Shown piece after piece: positions 26,471 through 33,421 of a stretch of 64,000 nucleotides of DNA (the first letter of the stretch is position 1; every line of letters starts with the position of its first letter). A program made the position numbers and the translations under genes. The notes under the pieces were generated by a model that ran no database searches, was not told the origin of the DNA, and was given only the letters and a program-made list of their open reading frames with translations. Source of the stretch: Streptomyces sp. ATexAB-D23 (lineage in GTDB: Bacteria > Actinomycetota > Actinomycetes > Streptomycetales > Streptomycetaceae); assembly GCF_000373645.1 (NCBI RefSeq), contig NZ_KB892068.1, positions 87,369-151,368 of the forward strand, in the 5' to 3' direction.

Positions 26471-26914
26471 TTGAACAAGCGCATGCTCGCTGTCACTCCT
26501 CTCGCCCTCGTCGCGGGTCTGGTCTTCGCACCGGTATCCAGTGCCGCGCCCGGCGGTACGCCCGCCGTGGCTTGCGGGCGGCTCGTCGACGTCAGGACGC
26601 TGCCCGCCGGAACGAATCTGGACCTCCTGAACGAGGCGGCCAGGGGGTTGGGTTTGCGTGAGGTTCCTACAGTGGCCGGAGGCGGATGCGATGTCTCGAT
26701 TCGTACCGACGCCTATTCGGGAACGACTCCGTACCCGAGGAAGGGTCCGGTCGTTCTTCGTGCCGGCGAGTACGCGCCGCGTCAGCAGTACTGCACGGAC
26801 TCGGTGAGTGTGGATGGCGCGTTCACCTTTCCAGGAAGTGATGGTCCTCCGATTCCGGGGCTGGTTGTCTTCGCGTCTGGCTGCACCGAGGAGGTGAACC
26901 CGCTGCTGGTCTGA
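26471..26914 (+). CDS. Secreted hypothetical protein
   Basis: About 147 aa from the TTG at 26471 (ATG at 26483 is an alternative). A Sec signal peptide (MLAVTPLALVAGLVFAPVSS, cleavage near SAAPGG) precedes a small domain with four Cys (ACGRL, GGGCDVSI, QYCTDS, ASGCTEE), which could form two disulphides outside the cell. No family is recognised. Its stop lies ten bases before a minus-strand gene remnant that runs into CRISPR array 2. Confidence 0.72.
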   Translation: MNKRMLAVTPLALVAGLVFAPVSSAAPGGTPAVACGRLVDVRTLPAGTNLDLLNEAARGLGLREVPTVAGGGCDVSIRTDAYSGTTPYPRKGPVVLRAGEYAPRQQYCTDSVSVDGAFTFPGSDGPPIPGLVVFASGCTEEVNPLLV

Positions 26915-26923
26915 GCGGCGGGT

Positions 26924-27060
26924 TCAGGGCCGGGCGGTGATGACTCCGTCCTGCCCTTCGGTGTTCCGCTCGAAGGCGGCTGCGACGGCTTGTTGGCCTG
27001 GCTGACTCCCCTCTTCTTGGGTGAGGGCTTCGACGGGTTCGAGCGCTTCGGCGTGTTGAG
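26924..27060 (-). pseudogene. C-terminal remnant of an unknown gene
   Basis: Read leftwards from the distal end of CRISPR array 2, one frame gives AEALEPVEALTQEEGSQPGQ and FERNTEGQDGVITARP and stops at 26924. The codon usage and composition look genuinely coding, but there is no start codon before the frame enters the degenerate CRISPR repeats. It is probably the tail of a gene lost by recombination at the array. The family is not recognised. Confidence 0.4.
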
Positions 27061-27065
27061 ACGTG

Positions 27066-27642
27066 GGAGCAGTCCCCGCGTGTGCCGGGAGCAGTGGGAT
27101 CAGCCCGGCCGTGATCCACGTGGCCAGGGGCCATCCCCGCGCATGCGAGGATCAACGGTACGCCGCCTGCTGGCGAGTTCGTACCGTGGACCAGCCCCGC
27201 GCGTGCGGGGAGCACAGGAGGTCCACGAGCATCGCGTCATGCCCGCCGGGGCCATCCCCGCGCGTGCGGGGAGCAGGGTCGGTCCGCGGCTGTGCGAACA
27301 CTTCACGTGGGACCATCCCCGCGCGTGCGGGGAGCAGCATGATGGGGCCCCGACGAGTTCTGACGTTCAGGGACCATCCCCGCGCGTGCGGGGAGCAGGC
27401 CCGGCGACTCCACAACCGCTTCAACGCACTGGGACCATCCCCGCGCGTGCGGGGAGCAGCGGCGTCGGCGGAGCGCTCGTAGAAGTCGGGGGGGACCATC
27501 CCCGCGCGTGCGGGGAGCAGAAGCTCGATCAGCCTCGCGAACCGATCGTACTTGGACCATCCCCGCGCGTGCGGGGAGCAGGCGAGACCGGTGATCACCG
27601 GTCCGTGTTCGTCGGGACCATCCCCGCGCGTGCGGGGAGCAG
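27066..27642 (-). CRISPR. CRISPR array 2 (type I-E repeat; 10 repeats, 9 spacers)
   Basis: Ten 29-bp repeats, 61-62 bp apart, with the same repeat as array 1. The first (27066-27094), second (27127-27155) and third (27187-27215) are mutated, marking the old, leader-distal end; those from 27248 onwards are good (27248, 27309, 27370, 27431, 27492, 27553, 27614). The leader is on the right, so transcription is leftwards. All spacers are different from each other and from those of array 1. Confidence 0.96.
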
Positions 27643-27740
27643 TCTGTGTGACCTGCGGCGTTACCTCGCGGGTGTACGTCTTCTGACCACTTTCACACAG
27701 TCCGGCATAACCACCCCAAGGCTCCCACAGCAGGCACAAG
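27643..27740 (-). promoter_or_regulatory. Leader of CRISPR array 2
   Basis: The sequence is almost identical to the leader of array 1 over about 95 bp (TGTGACCTGCGGCGTTACC, TTCTGACCACTTTCACACAG, CATAACCACCCCAAGGCTCC). This level of identity, 6 kb apart, suggests recent duplication or gene conversion. Confidence 0.85.
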
Positions 27741-27755
27741 CGGCGCGCTGCGAGG

Positions 27756-27941
27756 TCAACCCATCAGCCCGGCCACCGTGCGCGCCCTCTCGATCGATTG
27801 CTTCATGGCCATCGTGGAGTCCTCCAAGGCCCGATTCTCATCGTGGAGATGCGAGACACAGAAAAGGTACGCGACCTGTCGTACCCGCCGACCGATCCCG
27901 CCTTTGAGAGCGCCGCCTCCTTGTCTCACGCGACGCGTCAA
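27756..27941 (-). CDS. Small hypothetical protein (tentative)
   Basis: 61 aa if it starts at the TTG at 27941, which overlaps the stop of the preceding small membrane gene (TTGA), so translation could be coupled. The sequence RVRQVAYLFCVSHLHDENRA and MAMKQSIERARTVAGLMG looks coding in its second half, but no strong start or RBS is visible and no family is recognised. The stop lies just next to the CRISPR 2 leader. The true start may be elsewhere. Confidence 0.35.
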   Translation of the reverse strand: MTRRVRQGGGALKGGIGRRVRQVAYLFCVSHLHDENRALEDSTMAMKQSIERARTVAGLMG

Positions 27942-28153
27942 TGACCCAACCGACGTCGCGCGTCGAACCGGCGCAATACTCGCACCACGCGCCACACTCC
28001 TGTCGCCGCTCCCACCAGCCTGCCCCCAGTCAACACACCGTCCCGCGCCGTACCAGAGACTCCAAAGACCAGCACGAGAACCAGCGCGGCGGCGAGCACT
28101 ACCGCAGCCAACAGCGCGGCCGTCACCAGGGCGAAAACGATTTCTAACGTCAT
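27938..28153 (-). CDS. Small single-pass membrane protein
   Basis: 71 aa; ATG at 28153 with GGGAAAAGGACG upstream. A long hydrophobic N-terminal segment (IVFALVTAALLAAVVLAAAL and on) is followed by a short basic tail VVRVLRRFDARRRLGH, so it is anchored with the C-terminus probably inside. The family is not recognised. The next small ORF overlaps its stop. Confidence 0.6.
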   Translation of the reverse strand: MTLEIVFALVTAALLAAVVLAAALVLVLVFGVSGTARDGVLTGGRLVGAATGVWRVVRVLRRFDARRRLGH

Positions 28154-28646
28154 CGCGTCCTTTTCCCACCGTGACTCGCGTCCCGCGTCCATGCCGCAAG
28201 TCTTACACCCCGCCCATCCACAGCCGCCTCGCTCTGCCACCGCTCTCGCCCACCCACTGCGGCGGCGCAACCAACTGAGTTGACACGCGTCGAGCCGTAA
28301 ACCATCCGTCCCTCCAACTCCCACAACGGCAGCGAGTTGTAGAACTTCCGGGGCGGGCGCGATGCCGGTGATCGGCATGAGGCCGACGTCGAGGACCTGA
28401 TGACCCAGTGCGCCCCGTGCCCGTACATACAGCTCCCCGAGTGACGGTGCGTGCGCGGCGCCCGTCGCTGACCGTAGGAGCGAGCACGTGGTCGGCCCAG
28501 CGAGGCCACCATTCCTGATTCGTCCTTGCGGATGAAGCCGAGGCCTCCGGGGGGGGCGGTGAACGGAAGAGGATCTTCTTAGCCTGGGGACGACGCTCGT
28601 TGAGCCGCCGGGTCGCGTCCCACGCCGCCGACCTCGGCCGGGTTGG
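28154..28646. other. Intergenic stretch without a supportable gene
   Basis: About 490 bp between the small membrane gene and the decayed CRISPR array 3. Several minus-strand frames are open across 28200-28510, but none has an RBS or a recognisable family. The composition suggests eroded coding DNA, in keeping with the decayed array and gene fragments that follow. Confidence 0.45.
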
Positions 28647-29032
28647 GCGTGCCCGCCGGCGCGGGCGGGCAGCAGCGGCGGTTCAGGCTACCTAAACCGG
28701 GATCAGCCCCGCGAATGCGGGGAGCAGGGGGGACCACCCGGCCACCGGCACCATCGGCCTGGGACCATCCCCGCGTCAGCAGGGAGCACAACAGCCTGTT
28801 CGCCCTGATGCTGCCCAGCATCGGACCATCCCCGCGCGTGCGGAAGCAGAGCAGCGTCACGGATTCGGTGTAGCGCGTGTAGGGACCATCCCCGACCGTG
28901 CGGGGACCAGCCTTCGCGGACGCCGAACGCGGTTCCGGAGTAGGGACCATCCCCACGCACGCAGGGAGCAGCACCCCTCCTCGGTTAAAAGGGCGGTGTA
29001 GATGGGGCCATCCCCGCGTGTGCGGGAAGCAG
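28647..29032 (-). CRISPR. CRISPR array 3, decayed and without leader (7 degenerate repeats)
   Basis: Seven repeat-like units remain about 56-62 bp apart: 28647, 28699, 28761, 28822, 28882, 28943 and 29004. Every one differs from the consensus, for example CCCCGCGTCAGCAGGGAGCAC, CCCCGACCGTGCGGGGACCA or CCCCACGCACGCAGGGAGCA, and the repeat at 28822 has lost a base. The leader block found beside the other arrays is missing; instead the last repeat abuts a gene remnant. A further weak repeat-like trace (GTCCCCGCCCGTGCGGG) is at about 29560. The array is most likely dead. Confidence 0.85.
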
Positions 29033-29340
29033 CCGAAGCGGGGCCAGTCCGGGTGGCGCTCGGTCGTCCACCAGGTGTGGGCGGCCCTGACCTCGTCCCA
29101 GAGGTGGCGGGGGCCATGCTGCCAGATGCGGGTTTCCCGGCCGTCGTGGGTCAGGGCGCAGGCCCAGGAGCGGTCGTTCAGGCTGTAGAACCAGTGGGGT
29201 TCGGCACCGTTCCGTTTCTCCGCGGCCACGTACGTGCAGTCGCGTACGCGCAGGCTCAGTGCGAACGTCAGCGCGCTGAAGCGGTCGCCGGACGCGAGGG
29301 CCGCCGGCCGCGCGGGCGACCAGGTTGTTCGTCGAACTCA
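29033..29340 (-). pseudogene. Remnant of a methyltransferase-like gene next to array 3
   Basis: Reading leftwards, a frame gives RFSALTFALSLR, then EPHWFYSLNDRSWACALTH and GPRHLWDEVRAAHTWWTTE, and runs at PRFG straight into the degenerate CRISPR repeats. These motifs resemble the C-terminal part of actinobacterial protein-L-isoaspartate-type O-methyltransferases (a RHLWDEV helix before a DRFGLTV end), but I cannot confirm this by eye. A frameshift separates the start-like MSSTNNLVARAAG from the rest. A second, shorter piece of the same sequence lies at 31701-31795 by array 4. Confidence 0.5.
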
Positions 29341-29694
29341 TCTGTTCCGTCCTCTCGGTGGGGGCATTCGCTCTGGCGCGGCTTCTACAGGCGGTACCGG
29401 GCGTGCCTGCTGTTGGTTTCTCGTACGCGTTCGCGGATGCCGTCCGGCGATCCCGGCTGCGGCGGTGCGTCCGGTCAGAGGGCCGCGCCGCATCTGCACG
29501 GAGGGAACTCCGCCAGCGATGCGTAGCGCGTGAGGCCGGGGCCCTTCCGCGGGGCGTCCCCGCCCGTGCGGGTGGGGAGTGGGCCCGGTGCCGGGGCGGC
29601 TCCATCCTCTTCAACAGGCACGCTTCCGTGCCCCTCCGTATCCATTTCACTACCAAACGCACTCAGCGTGGCCTAGCCTCACAAGGTCAGCGAC
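29341..29694. other. Stretch upstream of the broken XRE regulator
   Basis: About 350 bp without a supportable gene. Plus-strand frames such as LICSVLSVGAFALARLLQAV are probably shadows. A weak CRISPR-repeat-like trace is at about 29547-29579. The last 60 bp are AT-richer and may hold the promoter of the XRE gene. Confidence 0.4.
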
Positions 29695-30546
29695 GTGGCA
29701 GTCAGGGAAGACATATTGGTCAACCTCAAGGAACTGAATCCGGACGCGTCGCCACAGGCTGCCTACGGTGCGCGTCTACGCAGGATGCGCGAGGCGCGCG
29801 GCTGGATTCAGGATCACCTCGCCTCGATGGTCGGATGCACCGGGCGCCACATCTCAGCAATCGAAACTGGTCGCAAATCGGCAACCCTGCCGTTCTCGCG
29901 GAGACTGGACGTCACGTTCGAAATCGCAGGTACGCCCGATTCGTTCGAGCGTGAGTAGCGCGAGACGAAGCACGGCAGTCTGTTGGAGGGCTTCCCCGAG
30001 TACGTGGGGCACGAAGGCCGAGCCGTTGAGATCGGGCTGTCCGAGATCGGCATCCTCCCTGGCCTGATGCAGACCCACGCTAACGCGCGGGCCGTGGCCG
30101 AAGGTGATCTACAACGCGGCTCCATCACGCCCGAACAGGTCGACGAGCGCGTCTCGTTCCTGCTGGATAGGCAGGCCACGTTGGTAAGGGTCCGGCCACC
30201 GATGGTATTCGTCGTCATGGACGAGAGCTGCCTGCTTCAGGCTGTCGGCGGGCCGAAGGGCGTGGCCGCCCAGTTGCAACGACTGGAGGAGTTGGCGGCG
30301 CTCCCCAACTGGTTCTCCATGTCTCCCCGTTCGGAATCGGCGCACGCAGAGCGTTCAACCTGCCGGTCAACCTGCTCACGCTCGCCGACCGGTCCGTAGT
30401 CGCCTACGCCGAATCACAAGCGCAGGGTCACGTCGACCGGGAGCCGTCGTTCGTAGTACCCATGCTCACGGCCTACCATCAACTGCAGGGCGAGGCGCTG
30501 TCGCAGGCAGCGACAGCGGCCGAGATCAGCCAGTTGCGAAAGGGAG
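29695..30546 (+). pseudogene. Broken XRE-type regulator with DUF5753 domain
   Basis: The first 87 codons encode an HTH_XRE domain (YGARLRRMREARGWIQDHLA, CTGRHISAIETGRK). An in-frame TAG at 29956 then stops translation, although the same frame continues directly with RETKHGSLLEGFPEYVGHEG and the DUF5753 part (EIGILPGLMQTHANARAVAE, MVFVVMDESCLLQ). Near 30325 a one-base shift moves the rest to another frame (VSPFGIGARRAFNLPVNLLT, VVPMLTAYHQLQGEALSQ). An intact copy would be about 285 aa, the normal size of these Streptomyces regulators, which act with a following DUF397 protein. The stop and frameshift make it a pseudogene. Confidence 0.82.
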
Positions 30547-30750
30547 CCCCGCGACGAGGAATCCCCCCGCTGGTACAAGTCCTCGTACAGCTCGAACGGC
30601 GGCAACTGCGTCGAGGTCGCCGCCAACCTCGCCATCGCTGCCAGGATCGTCCCCGTCCGTGACTCCAAGCAAGCGACCGGCCCTGTCGTAACCGTCTCCG
30701 CCGATGCCTTCGCCGAGTTCGTCGCAGGCATCCAAGCCGGCACCGTCTGA
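30532..30750 (+). pseudogene. DUF397 gene without a start codon
   Basis: The frame ending at the TGA at 30750 reads SPRWYKSSYSSNGGNCVEVA, then VPVRDSKQATGPVVTVSADA and FAEFVAGIQAGTV, a textbook DUF397 domain. No ATG, GTG or TTG lies in this frame at the expected position near 30530. Such proteins form two-gene units with XRE-DUF5753 regulators; here the upstream partner is also broken, so the whole unit is inactive. The domain itself appears intact, so decay is probably recent. Confidence 0.75.
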
Positions 30751-30895
30751 CCGGTCGCCGTAGCACTGTCCCCAGCAAGGGGCCTCACTCGGGGCTGATC
30801 ACCGCCCTACCTCGCCTCACTCCGCCGACCGGGTCTACGGGCCTCGCCCATGTGCCGCTCGGCCTACATATCGGTCGTCTGTATCACTGAGACCA

Positions 30896-31535
30896 GGGGC
30901 AATCCCCGCGCGTGCGGGGAGCAGGTTCGCGGCGCCGGGCATCACCTTCAGCGCGCGGGACCATCCCCGCGCGTGCGGGGAGCAGAAGCTGCCGAGCGCC
31001 GGGTTGGGCCAGGCCCAGGGACCATCCCCGCGCGTGCGGGGAGCAGTGATCGTTGTCAGCGAGCGGCTCACTGTGCCGGGGACCATCCCCGCGCGTGCGG
31101 GGAGCAGCCGACCTTGCGGGGCACCTGCCGGCCGCGGTCGGGACCATCCCCGCGCGTGCGGGGAGCAGCCGACCTTGCGGGGCACCTGCCGGCCGCGGTC
31201 GGGACCATCCCCGCGCGTGCGGGGAGCAGGCGATGCTCGAAGGCGGAGCGTGGGCGCTGACGGGACCATCCCCGCGCGTGCGGGGAGCAGGCTCCGCTTG
31301 CGCTCCTGCTGGTCACCCCGTTCGGGACCATCCCCGCGCGTGCGGGGAGCAGCTCTGTCCGGGCCTGGACAGGCCGTCAGTCGCGGGACCATCCCCGCGC
31401 GTGCGGGGAGCAGCGCGGCGCATGCCAACAGGCGCTCCGGCGTGCTGGACCATCCCCGCGCGTGCGGGTAGCAGTTCACCCCGGACCAGGCCGTGGCGAT
31501 CCTGAAGGGACCATCCCCGCGCGTGCGGGTAGCAG
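30896..31535 (-). CRISPR. CRISPR array 4 (type I-E repeat; 11 repeats, 10 spacers)
   Basis: Repeats start at 30896, 30957, 31018, 31079, 31140, 31201, 31262, 31324, 31385, 31446 and 31507; they match the consensus of arrays 1 and 2. The first has a changed 5' part (GGGGCAATCC). The two leader-proximal repeats share a G-to-T change (GCGGGTAGCAG), as expected if the newest repeat was copied from a mutated first repeat. The spacers after the fourth and fifth repeats (starting CCGACCTTGCGG) are identical. The leader is on the right. Confidence 0.96.
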
Positions 31536-31632
31536 GGTGCGTGACCTGCGGCTTTACGCTGCGTGCGCGCCGTTTCTGACCACTTTCGCGCAGTCCGGCA
31601 TATCCACCTCAATAATCGGATAGCAGGCAGAC
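31536..31632 (-). promoter_or_regulatory. Leader of CRISPR array 4
   Basis: It shares GTGACCTGCGGC, TTTCTGACCACTTTC and the CAGTCCGGCATA block with the other leaders, but differs more from arrays 1 and 2 than they do from each other. It should hold the array promoter. Confidence 0.8.
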
Positions 31633-31700
31633 AGCCCAGTCCCGGCCAACAACCCTACCGTCCGCGCCAATCTCCCCACCCCCACCCACCACGCGCGCAC

Positions 31701-31795
31701 CCAAGGCTCAGGGCGAATGTCAGCGCACCGAACCGGTCGGCCTCCGGCCAGGGCCTCGCCGTCTCGCCGTCTCGACCAGGTCCAACGTCGATGGC
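31701..31795 (-). pseudogene. Second fragment of the methyltransferase-like gene
   Basis: About 95 bp match by eye the segment at 29249-29341 (GGCTCAGGGCGAATGTCAGC against GGCTCAGTGCGAACGTCAGC). On the minus strand both encode DRFxALTFALSL. In both places the remnant sits on the leader side of a CRISPR array, so a segment containing array and flank was probably duplicated. Confidence 0.55.
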
Positions 31796-31823
31796 GCGCC
31801 CGGTGGTTGATGGGACGACCCCC

Positions 31824-32831
31824 TCAAGCCCGCCCCCCGTCCGCCGGCAGGTACCCCAGTTGGGCCGCGTGGACGCCTGCCTGGAAGCGGCTGCGGGCGT
31901 CCAGGTGGCCGAGGAGGCCGGTGGCTATGCGGCGGGCGGTTCGGGGGGAGACGCCCAGGCGCTTGGCTATGGCCTCGTCCGTGTAGCCGCGGGCCAGCAG
32001 GCGCAGGGTTTCGTGTTGTTGCCGGGTCAGCGAGTGGTCAGCGGGCTTCTCGGACGGGCCGTGGGGTTCGGCGCGGTCCCAGACGCTTTCGAACAGGGCC
32101 TCCAGCGCCGCGATGAGGCCCGGACCCGACACGACGAGCGCGCCGAGCGAGGAGTCCTGGTCGTCCAGGGCGACCAGGGCGAGGCGGTGGTCGGTGATGA
32201 TCATGCGGGTGCTGAGCGAGGGAGCGGTGCGGATCTCGGCGCCGAGCGAGGCCAGCCAGGTCACATGGGCCACCGTGGGCGGGTGGTTGTGGATGCTGTC
32301 GAGGTAGACCGTACGCATCCGCACCCCGCGCTCCAGGAGTTCCTGGTTGAGCGGGCGGGAGGCGTGCATGTTCTCCTCGGTCTGCGCGCCGCCCGTCGCG
32401 AAGGTCAGGATCTCCTCCTCCACCTCCTCGTGCAGCCGGGTCAGGTAGTCCCGTACGTGGTCCACGCCGTCCAGATGCACCACGGGTGACTCACCGGCTG
32501 CGGGATGGGTGGCGGGGAGGCCGCAGAGGAGTTCGGCCACGGCGGCCTCGCCGTCCGCCAGCCGCTGCCGCTCGGCGGCGAGCAGGGCGCGGCGGCGGGA
32601 CAGGAGCATCTCCAGGCCCAGCCGGGGGTCGACCACGTGCAGTCGCCGCTCCCCGGCGTTCGCGGCCGGGCGCACCAGGGACAGGTCGAGCAACTCCTTG
32701 ACAGCGCCGTCGAATTGCTCCTGTGTCAGTTGGAGGTGAGAGCGATGCTCCGCGAGGGACGCGTACGGCTGGCCGAGCAGTGCCCGGTAGACGACCTCCG
32801 CCGTGGCGTCCAGACCCAAAGGGTCGAGCAT
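31824..32831 (-). CDS. TrmB/LuxR-type transcriptional regulator of the RiPP cluster
   Basis: 335 aa; ATG at 32831. The N-terminus resembles a TrmB-like winged helix (LGLDATAEVVYRALLGQP), the middle a ligand- or dimer-type domain, and the C-terminus is a LuxR helix-turn-helix (LTRQQHETLRLLARGYTDEA, then KRLGVSPRTARRI). Regulators of this combined type are frequent in Streptomyces secondary-metabolite clusters. It is the leftmost gene of the RiPP cluster and is divergent from the secreted-peptide and SARP genes, so the 290 bp between is the likely control region. DNA targets are not visible by eye. Confidence 0.85.
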   Translation of the reverse strand: MLDPLGLDATAEVVYRALLGQPYASLAEHRSHLQLTQEQFDGAVKELLDLSLVRPAANAGERRLHVVDPRLGLEMLLSRRRALLAAERQRLADGEAAVAELLCGLPATHPAAGESPVVHLDGVDHVRDYLTRLHEEVEEEILTFATGGAQTEENMHASRPLNQELLERGVRMRTVYLDSIHNHPPTVAHVTWLASLGAEIRTAPSLSTRMIITDHRLALVALDDQDSSLGALVVSGPGLIAALEALFESVWDRAEPHGPSEKPADHSLTRQQHETLRLLARGYTDEAIAKRLGVSPRTARRIATGLLGHLDARSRFQAGVHAAQLGYLPADGGRA

Positions 32832-33121
32832 CGTCCCTCCTCGCTAGGAGCTCTGTCGCTTAACGGAGTTATTTCCGCAGACGCCGCCGTCTACTCTTCA
32901 GCACCCCGTTGACGCTGCGGTAAAGAGCATGGCACGAGCGCGTGAGCGAGGGCAGGCGGGCTCCCGGTGGCCGGGACGGACGGATGCGGGCGTCCACATG
33001 CTGGACGGAAGGGGCCATGGCCTCATCGGTCCACCGGTCTCACCTTCACCGTTGCGTCGCTCGCGTACAAAACTCACGGTGCTGTCGAACGCTCCCCACC
33101 GATGGTTCGAAGGGCTTCCGC

Positions 33122-33346
33122 ATGACGCGTCTCCACCGGTTCTCCTGTACCGCTCTCCTGTCCCTGGCCCTGAGCGGCGGGGTTCTCGCCATGACCCCCG
33201 CGTACGCCGCAACCGCTTCCGCCGTACAGAACGCCCAGACCGCCCAGAACGCCCCGGCCGCCTCCGACTCCGCCACCGATGCCCCCGGTCCCGCCGCCCT
33301 GCTCACGCCCCCGGGCGACCAACCGCACGACTTCGGCTGGCAGTAG
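33122..33346 (+). CDS. Small secreted peptide, unknown
   Basis: 74 aa; ATG at 33122. A signal peptide (FSCTALLSLALSGGVLAMTP, cleavage near AYAA) leaves a mature chain of about 45 residues rich in Ala, Gln and Asn (SAVQNAQTAQNAPAASDS) that ends PGDQPHDFGWQ. It lies 75 bp before the SARP gene in the same direction. Short secreted peptides of this sort occur beside SARP regulators of RiPP clusters; signalling is possible but not shown. Confidence 0.62.
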   Translation: MTRLHRFSCTALLSLALSGGVLAMTPAYAATASAVQNAQTAQNAPAASDSATDAPGPAALLTPPGDQPHDFGWQ

Positions 33347-33421
33347 TCGTCCCCTCCGGGACGGCGCTACGAGGCAGGCGGCCCGACGGGCCGCGGAGAG
33401 TGCACGGGAAGGCGGACGACG

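Noticed and set aside
26823..27215. Minus-strand ORF across the end of the secreted-protein gene into array 2
   Set aside because: It is an Arg/Pro-rich shadow; a different minus-strand frame (26924-27060) is the better candidate for a remnant.
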